64,000 bases of DNA from Acidovorax sp. (GTDB lineage: Bacteria; Pseudomonadota; Gammaproteobacteria; Burkholderiales; Burkholderiaceae_C): the NCBI GenBank assembly GCA_031277855.1, contig JAITLO010000008.1, positions 300,014 through 364,013 of the forward strand, in the 5' to 3' direction. The notes under the pieces are model-generated. The model was not told where the DNA came from. It ran no database searches and saw only the letters and a program-made list of their open reading frames with translations. Of this stretch, positions 57,431 through 64,000 are shown one piece after another. Both the position numbers and the translations under genes were made by a program. Each line of letters begins with the position of its first letter. Within the stretch, counting starts at the first letter, position 1.

Positions 57431-57550
57431 AGCCGCTCACACGACCCAGCAAACCGTAGGTTTGCGATCGAGACGAGGCGCGAGGCCGAAGGCAGTACAC
57501 CTGGTACGACAAGGCGGAGCAACGACGTATCGAGGGTCGTGTTTGCGGCT
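57431..57550. repeat. 120-bp palindromic element downstream of the DadA-like gene
   Basis: Ends are an inverted repeat AGCCGC-TC-ACACGACCC (57431-57447) and GGGTCGTGT-TT-GCGGCT (57534-57550), 15 of 17 pairs. Inside are a perfect hairpin GCAAACC-GTA-GGTTTGC (57449-57465) and a second imperfect hairpin around GCAGTAC..GTACGAC, so a branched fold is likely. It ends one base before the stop codon of the minus-strand gene at 57552 and is followed by TTTT on the plus strand. It looks like a MITE-like or REP-type repeat. Confidence 0.7.
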
Positions 57551-57551
57551 T

Positions 57552-58805
57552 TTATAAAAACCGCTCGGCCCGGAACGGGCGGGCATCAATCGGCGTGGCC
57601 TGGCCCGTCATCAATGCCCCCAGCAGCTTGGCCGTGCCGGTGCCGGTGGAAAAGCCCACATGCTGGTGGCCAAAGGCCAGCCACAGGCCACGCCGACCGG
57701 GCATGGCGCCAATGATGGGGCGGCAGTCGGGCAGGGTGGGGCGCCGGCCCATCCAGGGAGCGGCCTCCAGGCGCTCCCCCAGCGGCAGCGCCTGGCGGGC
57801 TGCGACTTCAGCCAGCTCCAGTTGGACCGGCTTTGGGGCGGCATCGCAGTCGTTGAGTTCCACGCCGGTGGACAGGCGCAGGCCTTGCTCCATGGGCGAA
57901 AGCACATAGGCGCCGCCCGTGTCATACACCGGCCGTTGCAGCCGGGCAGGGCCGGCACCGGGCGCATAGTGCATGTGGTAGCCGCGCTCAAAGGCCATGG
58001 GCACGTTCACGCCCAGCGTGCCCATAAACTGTTTGCTCCAGGGGCCCAGGGCCACCACCACCTGGTCGAAATAGCTGGCCTGGCCGCTGTCGTCCAGCAC
58101 ATCCCAGCCCTCGCCATTGCGCTGCAAGGTGCGCAGTGCACGGGTGCAGATGCTGCCGCCGCGCGCGGCAAAGGCGCGGGCATAACCGGCCGTGACCTGA
58201 CCGGGGCTGTCCACCGAGTACGTGTCTTGCACCCACAGCGCCTTGGGGAACAGGTCGTGGTGCAGCACAGGCTCCAGATCGGACAGGGCCCGGGCATCCA
58301 GCACCTGGGTGCGCACGCCAAAGTGGGCCATGGTGTCGCGGCCCAGCTGGCCGCTGTCAAAAGCGGCATGGCTGCGGTAGAGAAAAATCCAACCGTTGTC
58401 GCGCAGCCGCTGCGCCTGGCCGGTTTCGCGCAACAGGCGCTGGTGTTCGGCCGTGGATAGGCGAATCAAGGCGTCCAGCGCGGCCGTGGTTTCCTGAAAA
58501 GCGCTGTGTGTGGCGTGGCGCAGATAGGACAGCCCCCAGCCCATATTGCGCAGCATGAATACCTTGCTGTAGCGCAAGGCTGCGGTGTTGTTGCGCAGCA
58601 GGGCGGGCAGCGACTTCCATAGCTGCGGGTGGTTGAAGGGCATCAGCGAGCTGCGCGCGATGACACCGGCATTGCCATACGAGGTTTCCTGGCCAGGGTT
58701 GCGCCGGTCCATCAGCGTGACCTGGGCGCCCAGGCTTTGCAGTTCCAAAGCGGTGGCAACGCCCACCATACCGGCGCCCAGCACGGCGACGCGGGAATTC
58801 AACAT
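57552..58805 (-). CDS. DadA-like FAD-dependent D-amino-acid dehydrogenase
   Basis: FAD oxidoreductase of the DAO family, 417 residues from the ATG at 58805 (MLNSRVAVLGAGMVG). The open frame to 59075 is not protein-like. The Rossmann motif AVLGAGMVGVATALEL is at residues 6-21, and ETSYGNAGVIARSS follows. The C-terminal FAD-binding end has LPDCRPIIGAMPGRRGLWLA and GHQHVGFSTGTGTAKLL. DadA removes D-alanine amino groups at the membrane; hydroxyproline or other D-amino-acid substrates are possible. No dadX racemase is adjacent. Confidence 0.85.
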   Translation of the reverse strand: MLNSRVAVLGAGMVGVATALELQSLGAQVTLMDRRNPGQETSYGNAGVIARSSLMPFNHPQLWKSLPALLRNNTAALRYSKVFMLRNMGWGLSYLRHATHSAFQETTAALDALIRLSTAEHQRLLRETGQAQRLRDNGWIFLYRSHAAFDSGQLGRDTMAHFGVRTQVLDARALSDLEPVLHHDLFPKALWVQDTYSVDSPGQVTAGYARAFAARGGSICTRALRTLQRNGEGWDVLDDSGQASYFDQVVVALGPWSKQFMGTLGVNVPMAFERGYHMHYAPGAGPARLQRPVYDTGGAYVLSPMEQGLRLSTGVELNDCDAAPKPVQLELAEVAARQALPLGERLEAAPWMGRRPTLPDCRPIIGAMPGRRGLWLAFGHQHVGFSTGTGTAKLLGALMTGQATPIDARPFRAERFL

Positions 58806-58887
58806 AGTCAGAGTGAAGCAGAGGAAAAAAAGCGGCCGCCACTGCGTCGGCCACCGCAAAGCATTGTGCGCCTGCATGGCAGCCGGC

Positions 58888-58986
58888 CTGGGTAAAAGCG
58901 CGCGGGAGCTGGGGCTGGAATTTCGCCCCGTGGAGCAGACCCTGGCCGATACCGTGGGCTGGTACCGCGGCCAGGGCTGGCTTTGA
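58888..58986 (+). pseudogene. 3'-terminal remnant of an NAD-dependent epimerase/dihydroflavonol-reductase-like gene
   Basis: An in-frame C-terminal fragment of about 32 codons reads LGKSARELGLEFRPVEQTL, then ADTVGWYRGQGWL and a stop. This S-A..ELG..RPVE.TL.DTV.WYR pattern is the typical end of extended SDR epimerases such as hopanoid-associated sugar epimerases. Nothing upstream in this frame fits the rest of such a protein; it runs into the antisense of the DadA-like gene. I read it as a decayed or truncated gene. Confidence 0.55.
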
Positions 58987-58998
58987 TCGGCACCGGGC

Positions 58999-60063
58999 TT
59001 AGTCCACAACCACCTGGGCGGCGCCTGCCTCCATGCGGCCCACGATGGCGGCATCGCCAAAGCCGTGGCGGGCAAACAGTTCCAGCACCTGCTGCACGCT
59101 ATCGGGCGTGCAGGACACCAGCAGGCCGCCCGAGGTTTGTGGGTCGGTCAACAGGGCGCGCTGGGCATCGTTGACGCCGGCGGCCAATTGCACATGGGCA
59201 CCATAAGAGGCCCAGTTGCGGGTGGAGGCACCGGTGAACACGCCTTGTTCGGCCAGTGCCTGTACGCCAGGCAGCAAGGGCAGCTTGCTGCTGTCTATGC
59301 GGGTAGTGAGCTGGGCGCCGCGTGCCAGCTCCAGGCCGTGGCCTAGCAGGCCAAAGCCGGTGACATCGGTCAGCGCGTGCACGCCGGCCAGTTGCGACAA
59401 CTCCATGCCGGGGCGGTTGAGCTTGGTGGTGGCATCCACCATGGCACGGTAGCCGGCGTCATCCAGCAGGTTTTTCTTTAGCGCGGCGGACAGAATGCCC
59501 ACGCCCAGGGGCTTGCCCAGAATCAGCACATCGCCGGCCTTGGCATCGGCGTTGCGCTTCATGTGCTTGGGGTTGACGATGCCAATGCCCACCAGGCCGT
59601 AAATGGGCTCCACCGAGTCGATGGAGTGGCCGCCCGCCAGCGGGATGCCGGCGTCACGGCACACGGACTCACCACCCTCCAAAATCTTGGCAATCGTGTC
59701 GTGGGGCAGCACATTGATGGGCATGCCCACAATGGCCAGCGCCATCAGCGGCGTGCCGCCCATGGCGTAGATATCGGACAGGGCATTGGTGGCGGCGATG
59801 CGGCCAAAGTCGAAAGCATCGTCGACGATGCGGCTGAACAAGTCGGTGGTGGCAACGGTGGCCTGTTCGTCGTTGATGCGGTAAACGGCGGCGTCATCGG
59901 CCGTCTCCGTGCCCACCAGCAGATCGGGGAAGAACTGCTTGGGCAGATTGCTCTTGGCCAGCAGCTCGGAGAGCACGCCGGGGGCAATCTTGCAGCCGCA
60001 GCCTCCGCCGTGGGAGAGGGAAGTCAATCGGGGCGTGGCGGCGGCAGTGCTGGAAGCGGTCAT
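58999..60063 (-). CDS. selD: Selenide, water dikinase
   Basis: Makes selenophosphate from selenide and ATP for selenocysteine and 2-selenouridine. It has 354 residues. The N-terminal catalytic motif is SHGGGCGCKIAPGVL with C22 (Cys form, not selenocysteine) and K25. Further family pieces are GTETADDAAVYRINDEQA, DIYAMGGTPLMAL, AGGHSIDSVEPIYG and VTGFGLLGHGLELA. No selA, selB or mnmH lies in the window. The start at 60063 (MTASSTAAATP) is plausible. Confidence 0.96.
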   Translation of the reverse strand: MTASSTAAATPRLTSLSHGGGCGCKIAPGVLSELLAKSNLPKQFFPDLLVGTETADDAAVYRINDEQATVATTDLFSRIVDDAFDFGRIAATNALSDIYAMGGTPLMALAIVGMPINVLPHDTIAKILEGGESVCRDAGIPLAGGHSIDSVEPIYGLVGIGIVNPKHMKRNADAKAGDVLILGKPLGVGILSAALKKNLLDDAGYRAMVDATTKLNRPGMELSQLAGVHALTDVTGFGLLGHGLELARGAQLTTRIDSSKLPLLPGVQALAEQGVFTGASTRNWASYGAHVQLAAGVNDAQRALLTDPQTSGGLLVSCTPDSVQQVLELFARHGFGDAAIVGRMEAGAAQVVVD

Positions 60064-60286
60064 GGCAAAAACAGTTCAGTGGAGAGAGTCAGGCGCTGCA
60101 CACACAGCGCAGTGGCGCAGCAGCCACCGTCACCATTATCGGCCGCTTGCATGGCCTTGGCAGGGGAGGCGGCAGGGTCGGGGCGTGGGCAGGGCGCTGC
60201 TGCGTGCGGCGATACGCCTGGATGCTTTCAATATCAGAGCGCCTTGTGCAATAGCTGTAGCATTACAGCGGTTTTTGGCGTATTGC

Positions 60287-60742
60287 TCAGATGGGCGCCG
60301 GCTTGACCATATCGACATGGGGAATCCCATCTTCGTCATACACATCGCCCACGGTTTGAAAGCCCAAAGAGCCGTAAAAATGCTGCAGATGGGCTTGCGC
60401 CCCTATGCGTATGCCCTGGCCGGGCCAATGCCGCTCGGTGAATTCAATGGCCTCTGCCACCAGGGCGCGGCCTATCTGCAGCTTGCGAAACTTGCCCAGG
60501 GTCATCACCCGGCCAATCGAGGGCTCGGTGTACTTGAGGCCCGGATCCACCACCCGGGCGCAGGCGGCCAACTCGCCCTCCAGCAGCACGCGCAAATGCC
60601 AGGCGTGGAGGTCCAGGCCATCGGCCTCCTGGTAGGCGCATTGCTGCTCGACCACAAACACCGACTCGCGGGCTTGGATGATGTGGTAGAGCTCCGCTGC
60701 GGTGAGCGACTCCAGTCGCTTCCATTCGAAATGCAGATTCAT
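60287..60742 (-). CDS. elaA: ElaA-type GNAT N-acetyltransferase
   Basis: 151-residue acetyltransferase of the ElaA group. The start is LHFEWKRLESLTAAELYHII, with RESVFVVEQQCAYQEADGLD as in E. coli ElaA. The acetyl-CoA loop is RVMTLGKFRKLQIGRALVAE and the C-terminal part FYGSLGFQTVGDVYDEDGIPH. Substrate unknown. It lies eight bases after the XRE-cupin regulator gene in the same direction, so it is likely co-transcribed with and controlled by it. Confidence 0.92.
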   Translation of the reverse strand: MNLHFEWKRLESLTAAELYHIIQARESVFVVEQQCAYQEADGLDLHAWHLRVLLEGELAACARVVDPGLKYTEPSIGRVMTLGKFRKLQIGRALVAEAIEFTERHWPGQGIRIGAQAHLQHFYGSLGFQTVGDVYDEDGIPHVDMVKPAPI

Positions 60743-60750
60743 AGTGGGTA

Positions 60751-61338
60751 TCAGTGATAGTGATGTTTGACGACCAGGTAGCGCGCGCTGTGCGCTCCGG
60801 GGTTGTCGAACGTGGTGGTATGCATGGAGGAGATGCGGACGCAGTCCCCGGGCTGGAGCTCAAAAACCATGTTGTCACCCGTGAGCGTCAACTGGCCCTG
60901 GAGCAGCAAGATCTGGTCTTGCGCATGCAGGCTTTCGGTGGCTGCAAAGCGCACGGTTTTGCCGGCAGGCAGCTCAACGGCCACGATCTCGACATCGCCG
61001 CTGCCGTCGTTCTGGTCCTTGTTGCCGGGGGGCGATACCAAGCTGCGCACATAGCCTGTCTCGGGGTCCGTCCAAAGCGGCTGCTCTTGCAGGCGCCGAA
61101 TGGCCGGGCTTGCCGCACGCGGCTCGCTCATCAGCGCAGACAAGCTCAGGCCCATGGCGTCGGCCAGGCGAGAAAGCAGCACCGCCGTGGGGCTGCTTTG
61201 GCCGCGCTCGATCTTGGAAATCATGGCACGACTGACACCTGCCAGAGCGGCCAATTGCTCCAGCGTCAGCCCGCGCTGCATGCGTTCCTCGCGCAGGCGC
61301 CGGGGAATCAGACTTTCAGGGGGGTGGGGTGATGCCAT
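60751..61338 (-). CDS. XRE-cupin transcriptional regulator
   Basis: 195-residue regulator. The helix-turn-helix (about 12-68) is RLREERMQRGLTLEQLAAL, then SRAMISKIERGQSSPTAVLL; a C-terminal cupin (about 100-190) has GKTVRFAATESLHAQDQILL and ELQPGDCVRISSMHTTTFDN, giving a single-domain RmlC-like barrel for an effector. This layout is common in regulators of amino-acid, polyamine or acetyltransferase genes. The start at 61338 lies five bases from a tandem palindrome, so it is probably autoregulated together with elaA. Confidence 0.9.
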   Translation of the reverse strand: MASPHPPESLIPRRLREERMQRGLTLEQLAALAGVSRAMISKIERGQSSPTAVLLSRLADAMGLSLSALMSEPRAASPAIRRLQEQPLWTDPETGYVRSLVSPPGNKDQNDGSGDVEIVAVELPAGKTVRFAATESLHAQDQILLLQGQLTLTGDNMVFELQPGDCVRISSMHTTTFDNPGAHSARYLVVKHHYH

Positions 61339-61342
61339 GTAT

Positions 61343-61372
61343 TCTACTATAGTAGATTTCTACTTTGGTGGA
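61343..61372. promoter_or_regulatory. Tandem operator of the XRE-cupin regulator
   Basis: Perfect 14-bp palindrome TCTAC-TATA-GTAGA (61343-61356) followed 16 bp later by an imperfect second copy TCTAC-TTTG-GTGGA (61359-61372). They sit immediately upstream of the regulator's ATG, as expected for autorepression. Confidence 0.72.
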
Positions 61373-61546
61373 ATGCAGCAGGGCATCCAGGTCAGGGATG
61401 GCCTTGCACCATCATCGATGGCGGCCTGTGCCAAGCCGACGCCCGCAGCGTGGTGGATGGCTTGAGGCCTACAATGCCTCGCGGCTGCATGGGTGCCTTG
61501 GGTACGGTGTGCAGCTTTGTCTTCTGTCTACCTCGCGAGTTTTGAG

Positions 61547-62458
61547 ATGATCGTCCGGCCTCCCATGCACTGGTTGCGCATGCTGTTTGTCTGGCGTGGC
61601 TCGGTGCTGCCCAAGATCGTGCCGCAGCTGATTGCCACCACCTTGTTTGCCCTGGCGGTGACCTTTGTCCATGGGACGGTGCTGGACTGGAAGGTGTCGC
61701 TGAACTTTGTTCCCTTCTCGCTGATTGGCTTGACGCTGGCCATTTTTCTGGGCTTTCGCAACAGCACCAGCTATGCCCGCTATTGGGAGGCACGCACCTT
61801 GTGGGGCTCGGTGCTGATCGAGTCGCGCTCGCTGACGCGCCAGGCGCTCACGCTGTGCTGCGACCCTGCGCAGGCCAAGACCCTGGCGCTGCGCCTGTGC
61901 GCCTTTGCCCATGCGCTCAAACACCAGCTGCGCGGCAGCGATGGCGCGGCCGATATGGCGCGCTTTCTGCCCCCGGCCGAATGCGAGCGCCTGGCGCAGG
62001 CGCGTTTCAAGCCGGCCATGGCCTTGCTGTTGGCGGGTGAATGGCTGCGCGACCGGGTGCAGGCCGGCGAGGTACAGCCTCCGGTGGTGCCGGCGCTGGA
62101 GGCCTCGCTCAGCCACTTGAGCGGCGCCCTGGGTGGCTGCGAGCGCATTGCCAGCACGCCAATTCCATTCACCTATGCCGTCATCATCCACCGCTGCATT
62201 TATCTGTATTGCTTCTGGCTGCCTTTTGGCCTGCTGGATGCCATAGGCTGGATGACGCCGGTGATTGTCTGCTTTCTCGCCTACACCTTTTTCGCGCTGG
62301 AGGCCCTGGGCGCGGAGATAGAAAACCCCTTTGGCAACGAACCCAACGACCTGGCGCTGGGCGCCATTGCCCATGTGATTGAGTCATCCGTGCTGGACAT
62401 GCTGGGTGAGGCGCCCCGCACCGAGACGCCGCTGGTGAGGGACTACATCCTGGACTGA
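61547..62458 (+). CDS. Bestrophin-family channel (YneE-like)
   Basis: 303-residue membrane protein of the bestrophin/UPF0187 family; bacterial members are pentameric, cation-selective channels. I take the ATG at 61547 (MIVRPPMHWLRMLFVWRGSV), giving almost exactly the length of E. coli YneE (304). Typical stretches are SLIGLTLAIFLGFRNSTSYA, ARYWEARTLWGSVLIESRSL, IPFTYAVIIHRCIYLYCFWL and ALEALGAEIENPFGNEPNDL. It ends YILD, with the stop at the point where IS3-related sequence begins on the other strand. Confidence 0.9.
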   Translation: MIVRPPMHWLRMLFVWRGSVLPKIVPQLIATTLFALAVTFVHGTVLDWKVSLNFVPFSLIGLTLAIFLGFRNSTSYARYWEARTLWGSVLIESRSLTRQALTLCCDPAQAKTLALRLCAFAHALKHQLRGSDGAADMARFLPPAECERLAQARFKPAMALLLAGEWLRDRVQAGEVQPPVVPALEASLSHLSGALGGCERIASTPIPFTYAVIIHRCIYLYCFWLPFGLLDAIGWMTPVIVCFLAYTFFALEALGAEIENPFGNEPNDLALGAIAHVIESSVLDMLGEAPRTETPLVRDYILD

Positions 62459-62483
62459 ACGGTGTGCCCCCCTCGATTTCCTG

Positions 62484-62633
62484 ATCCGAGAATTTGCTTT
62501 TCCACTTGTAGTAGGTCTGCTCGCTGATGCCGTGCTTTCTGCACGTCTTGTTGACTTTGGCGCCGAGTTCGACCTCCTTGAGGAGGCCGAGTATTTGGGT
62601 TTCACTGAATTTCGAGGGAACCGCAGGTGTCAA
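62484..62633 (-). pseudogene. IS3-family transposase OrfA remnant
   Basis: The minus-strand frame encodes KFSETQILGLLKEVELGAKV, then NKTCRKHGISEQTYYKWKSK, the N-terminal helix-turn-helix of an IS3-family OrfA (IS2/IS1222-like). After KWKSKF the homology stops and the frame runs on as antisense of the bestrophin gene. No OrfB is present. Only about 50 codons survive, so it cannot be functional. It marks the junction between the bestrophin gene and the adhesin gene. Confidence 0.8.
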
Positions 62634-62651
62634 GTCCCGACGGAGACGCGA

Positions 62652-64000
62652 TCACATGAGGTGGAGTAGAAGGGCATCATTCAAACGATGAATTTCCTCG
62701 AGCATGGACTGCAGCTCAAATCCACTCGCAACAGTGTCATCTTTGGTCGTTGTCGGAGCGGAATGACTGGTGGATTCGCTGATCGGCAAGAGTTCATAAA
62801 GCTGGTCTTCATCATCGTCTTGCAAAAGATCATGGAAATTCAGAGTCTTTCTTTCATTGGAAATGAAATTAGCGTCACCAAAGCCTGCAATCACGCCCTT
62901 CACTGGGGTTGTGATAGATGATTGAGTTTGGCCATCGTGGAACGCAGCGTTATCCAACATCGCGGTCTGGCTTGGACTGACGTCAGAGACCGTATCAATG
63001 ACATGTTCTCCATTGTTGACGGGCTCCGGAGTACCGACTGATGTGGTGTGCCTGAGTTCATCGGTAATATCGCTTCCATCTGGGGGCCCGTTAATAGCCA
63101 TCAAGGGTAGGTGGTCAGTGCCAAGATTCAGCAGATTACTGCTCACCACGGTGGTCGGTGTACCTGCAGTTTCAAGATGTTCATAGTTGCCTCCGGTGAC
63201 ACCTGTAATGCTGTTGGTCAGCGACGGGCTGGTGTTCGGAGCGATGAACTCCACCGATCCGCTGGAAGCATTGACAGGGATGGTGATGGACTGGCCATTG
63301 GCCAGGCTGATAACCAGCGGTGTACCGGTCACTGGAGAAGTGACGGAGGCCGTATAAGTGACAATGCCACCTTCTACAGCGCTGGCCGTTGCTGTCAGGG
63401 TGACCGTCGAAGTGTCTATCGAGTCCGTGATGGCAGTCACAGCGGCTGTTGGGCTGATTTCGAGGTGTTCGAAGTCTCCGCCTGTGGTACCGGTCACTGT
63501 CACGCTGACGTTCCCCCCATCAACGTACACCGTGTTTTGCGGTGCAGGGAAGGTGATGGATCCCTCGGTCTGGCCTTTGCCGATGGTGATGGTCTCTCCG
63601 TTGCTGAGTGAGACCCTCATTTCAGTGCCGGTGGGGTTGGTCACCCTGGCGGTGTAGGTGATCTCTCCACCTTCCTGGACGGTGCCCGTGGCCGACAGGC
63701 TCAGGCCAGTGGTGTCCAGGCGAGCAGGATCATCTGTGACCACTGTGGTCGGTGTGCCTGCAGTTTCAAGATGCTCGTAATTGCCTCCGGTGACACCTGT
63801 GATGCTGTTGGTCAGCGGTGTATTGGTGTTCAGCGCATTGTTCGGAGCGATGAAGTCCACCGATCCGCTGGAGGCATTGACAGGGATGGTGATGGACTGG
63901 CCATTGGCCAGGCTGATAACCAGCGGTGTACCGGTCACTGGAGAAGTGACGGAGGCCGTATAGGTGACGATGCCACCTTCTACAGCGCTGGCCGTTGCTG
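62652..64000 (-). CDS. C-terminal part of a large repeat-containing secreted adhesin (5' end outside window)
   Basis: At least 449 residues, open beyond the window edge. It consists of Ig-like repeats of about 100 residues. Type A has VEGGIVTYTASVTSPVTGTP, ISLANGQSITIPVNASSGSV and NSITGVTGGNYEHLETAGTP. Type B has VQEGGEITYTARVTNPTGTE and VTGTTGGDFEHLEISPT. They alternate A-B-A, with the A units about 600 bp apart and nearly identical in DNA. The final 160 residues differ: acidic, with KTLNFHDLLQDDDEDQLYEL resembling the end of type I-secreted giant adhesins (LapA-like), ending LNDALLLHLM. A surface adhesin role is inferred. Lower GC than the neighbours. Confidence 0.82.
   Translation of the reverse strand, partial: ATASAVEGGIVTYTASVTSPVTGTPLVISLANGQSITIPVNASSGSVDFIAPNNALNTNTPLTNSITGVTGGNYEHLETAGTPTTVVTDDPARLDTTGLSLSATGTVQEGGEITYTARVTNPTGTEMRVSLSNGETITIGKGQTEGSITFPAPQNTVYVDGGNVSVTVTGTTGGDFEHLEISPTAAVTAITDSIDTSTVTLTATASAVEGGIVTYTASVTSPVTGTPLVISLANGQSITIPVNASSGSVEFIAPNTSPSLTNSITGVTGGNYEHLETAGTPTTVVSSNLLNLGTDHLPLMAINGPPDGSDITDELRHTTSVGTPEPVNNGEHVIDTVSDVSPSQTAMLDNAAFHDGQTQSSITTPVKGVIAGFGDANFISNERKTLNFHDLLQDDDEDQLYELLPISESTSHSAPTTTKDDTVASGFELQSMLEEIHRLNDALLLHLM

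Overview
The window is chromosomal DNA of a high-GC betaproteobacterium, almost certainly of the family Comamonadaceae and probably Comamonas or a close relative. The evidence is the gene content: an hscA-fdx pair, the block yebC-purD-hemF-rsfS-rlmH-maf-rng, a Bug-type solute-binding protein, a Mux/Mdt-type RND operon, and intergenic palindromes of the kind common in this family. The species cannot be fixed from the sequence. I see no rRNA, tRNA, CRISPR array or phage.

Layout. 1-6.1 kb: the 3' end of hscA, ferredoxin, dnaQ, upp, a threonine/hydroxyaspartate dehydratase and a HerA-like ATPase. 6.1-14.5 kb: a conserved housekeeping block (yebC, purD, hemF, rsfS, rlmH, maf, rng) with a chemotaxis receptor inserted between rlmH and maf. 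No nadD lies between hemF and rsfS, where I would have expected it. 14.5-16.6 kb: a less GC-rich patch with a degenerate EAL protein, a small XRE regulator and a lipoprotein. 16.6-25.8 kb: a four-gene RND efflux operon (adaptor, two permeases, outer-membrane factor). 26-30 kb: glnD and an O-acetylhomoserine sulfhydrylase. 30.2-34.3 kb: three tandem paralogous membrane diguanylate cyclases.

34.2-40.2 kb: a 3'-5' exonuclease, a thioesterase, msrA and then a likely zinc-uptake locus. That locus has a near-palindromic operator, a Fur/Zur-family regulator, two small envelope proteins and a TonB-dependent receptor with a His-rich loop of ZnuD type. 40.2-49.8 kb: a LysR / FMN hydroxyacid dehydrogenase / Bug cluster, a DUF6882 protein, an APH-type kinase, the RNA ligase RtcB and the catalase-peroxidase KatG. 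49.2-53.3 kb: a PAS-LuxR regulator divergent from a 3-oxoacid CoA-transferase operon that carries a DUF3806 gene between its two subunits, then an HD-GYP protein.

53.5-56.4 kb: a polar amino-acid ABC transporter with an Lrp/AsnC regulator. 56.5-57.4 kb: a small c-type cytochrome and a DMP19-like protein. 57.5-62.5 kb: a DadA-like oxidoreductase, selD, elaA, an XRE-cupin regulator with a tandem operator, and a bestrophin homologue. 62.5-64 kb: an IS3 OrfA remnant and the C-terminal end of a large repeat-built secreted adhesin that runs off the window.

Recurring themes are c-di-GMP turnover (three GGDEF, one degenerate EAL, one HD-GYP with an altered metal site) and several families of structured intergenic repeats. 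The best candidates for undescribed biology are the small proteins of the zinc locus, the DUF3806 gene inside the CoA-transferase operon, the cytochrome lacking an obvious axial Met, and the structured repeats placed directly after stop codons.
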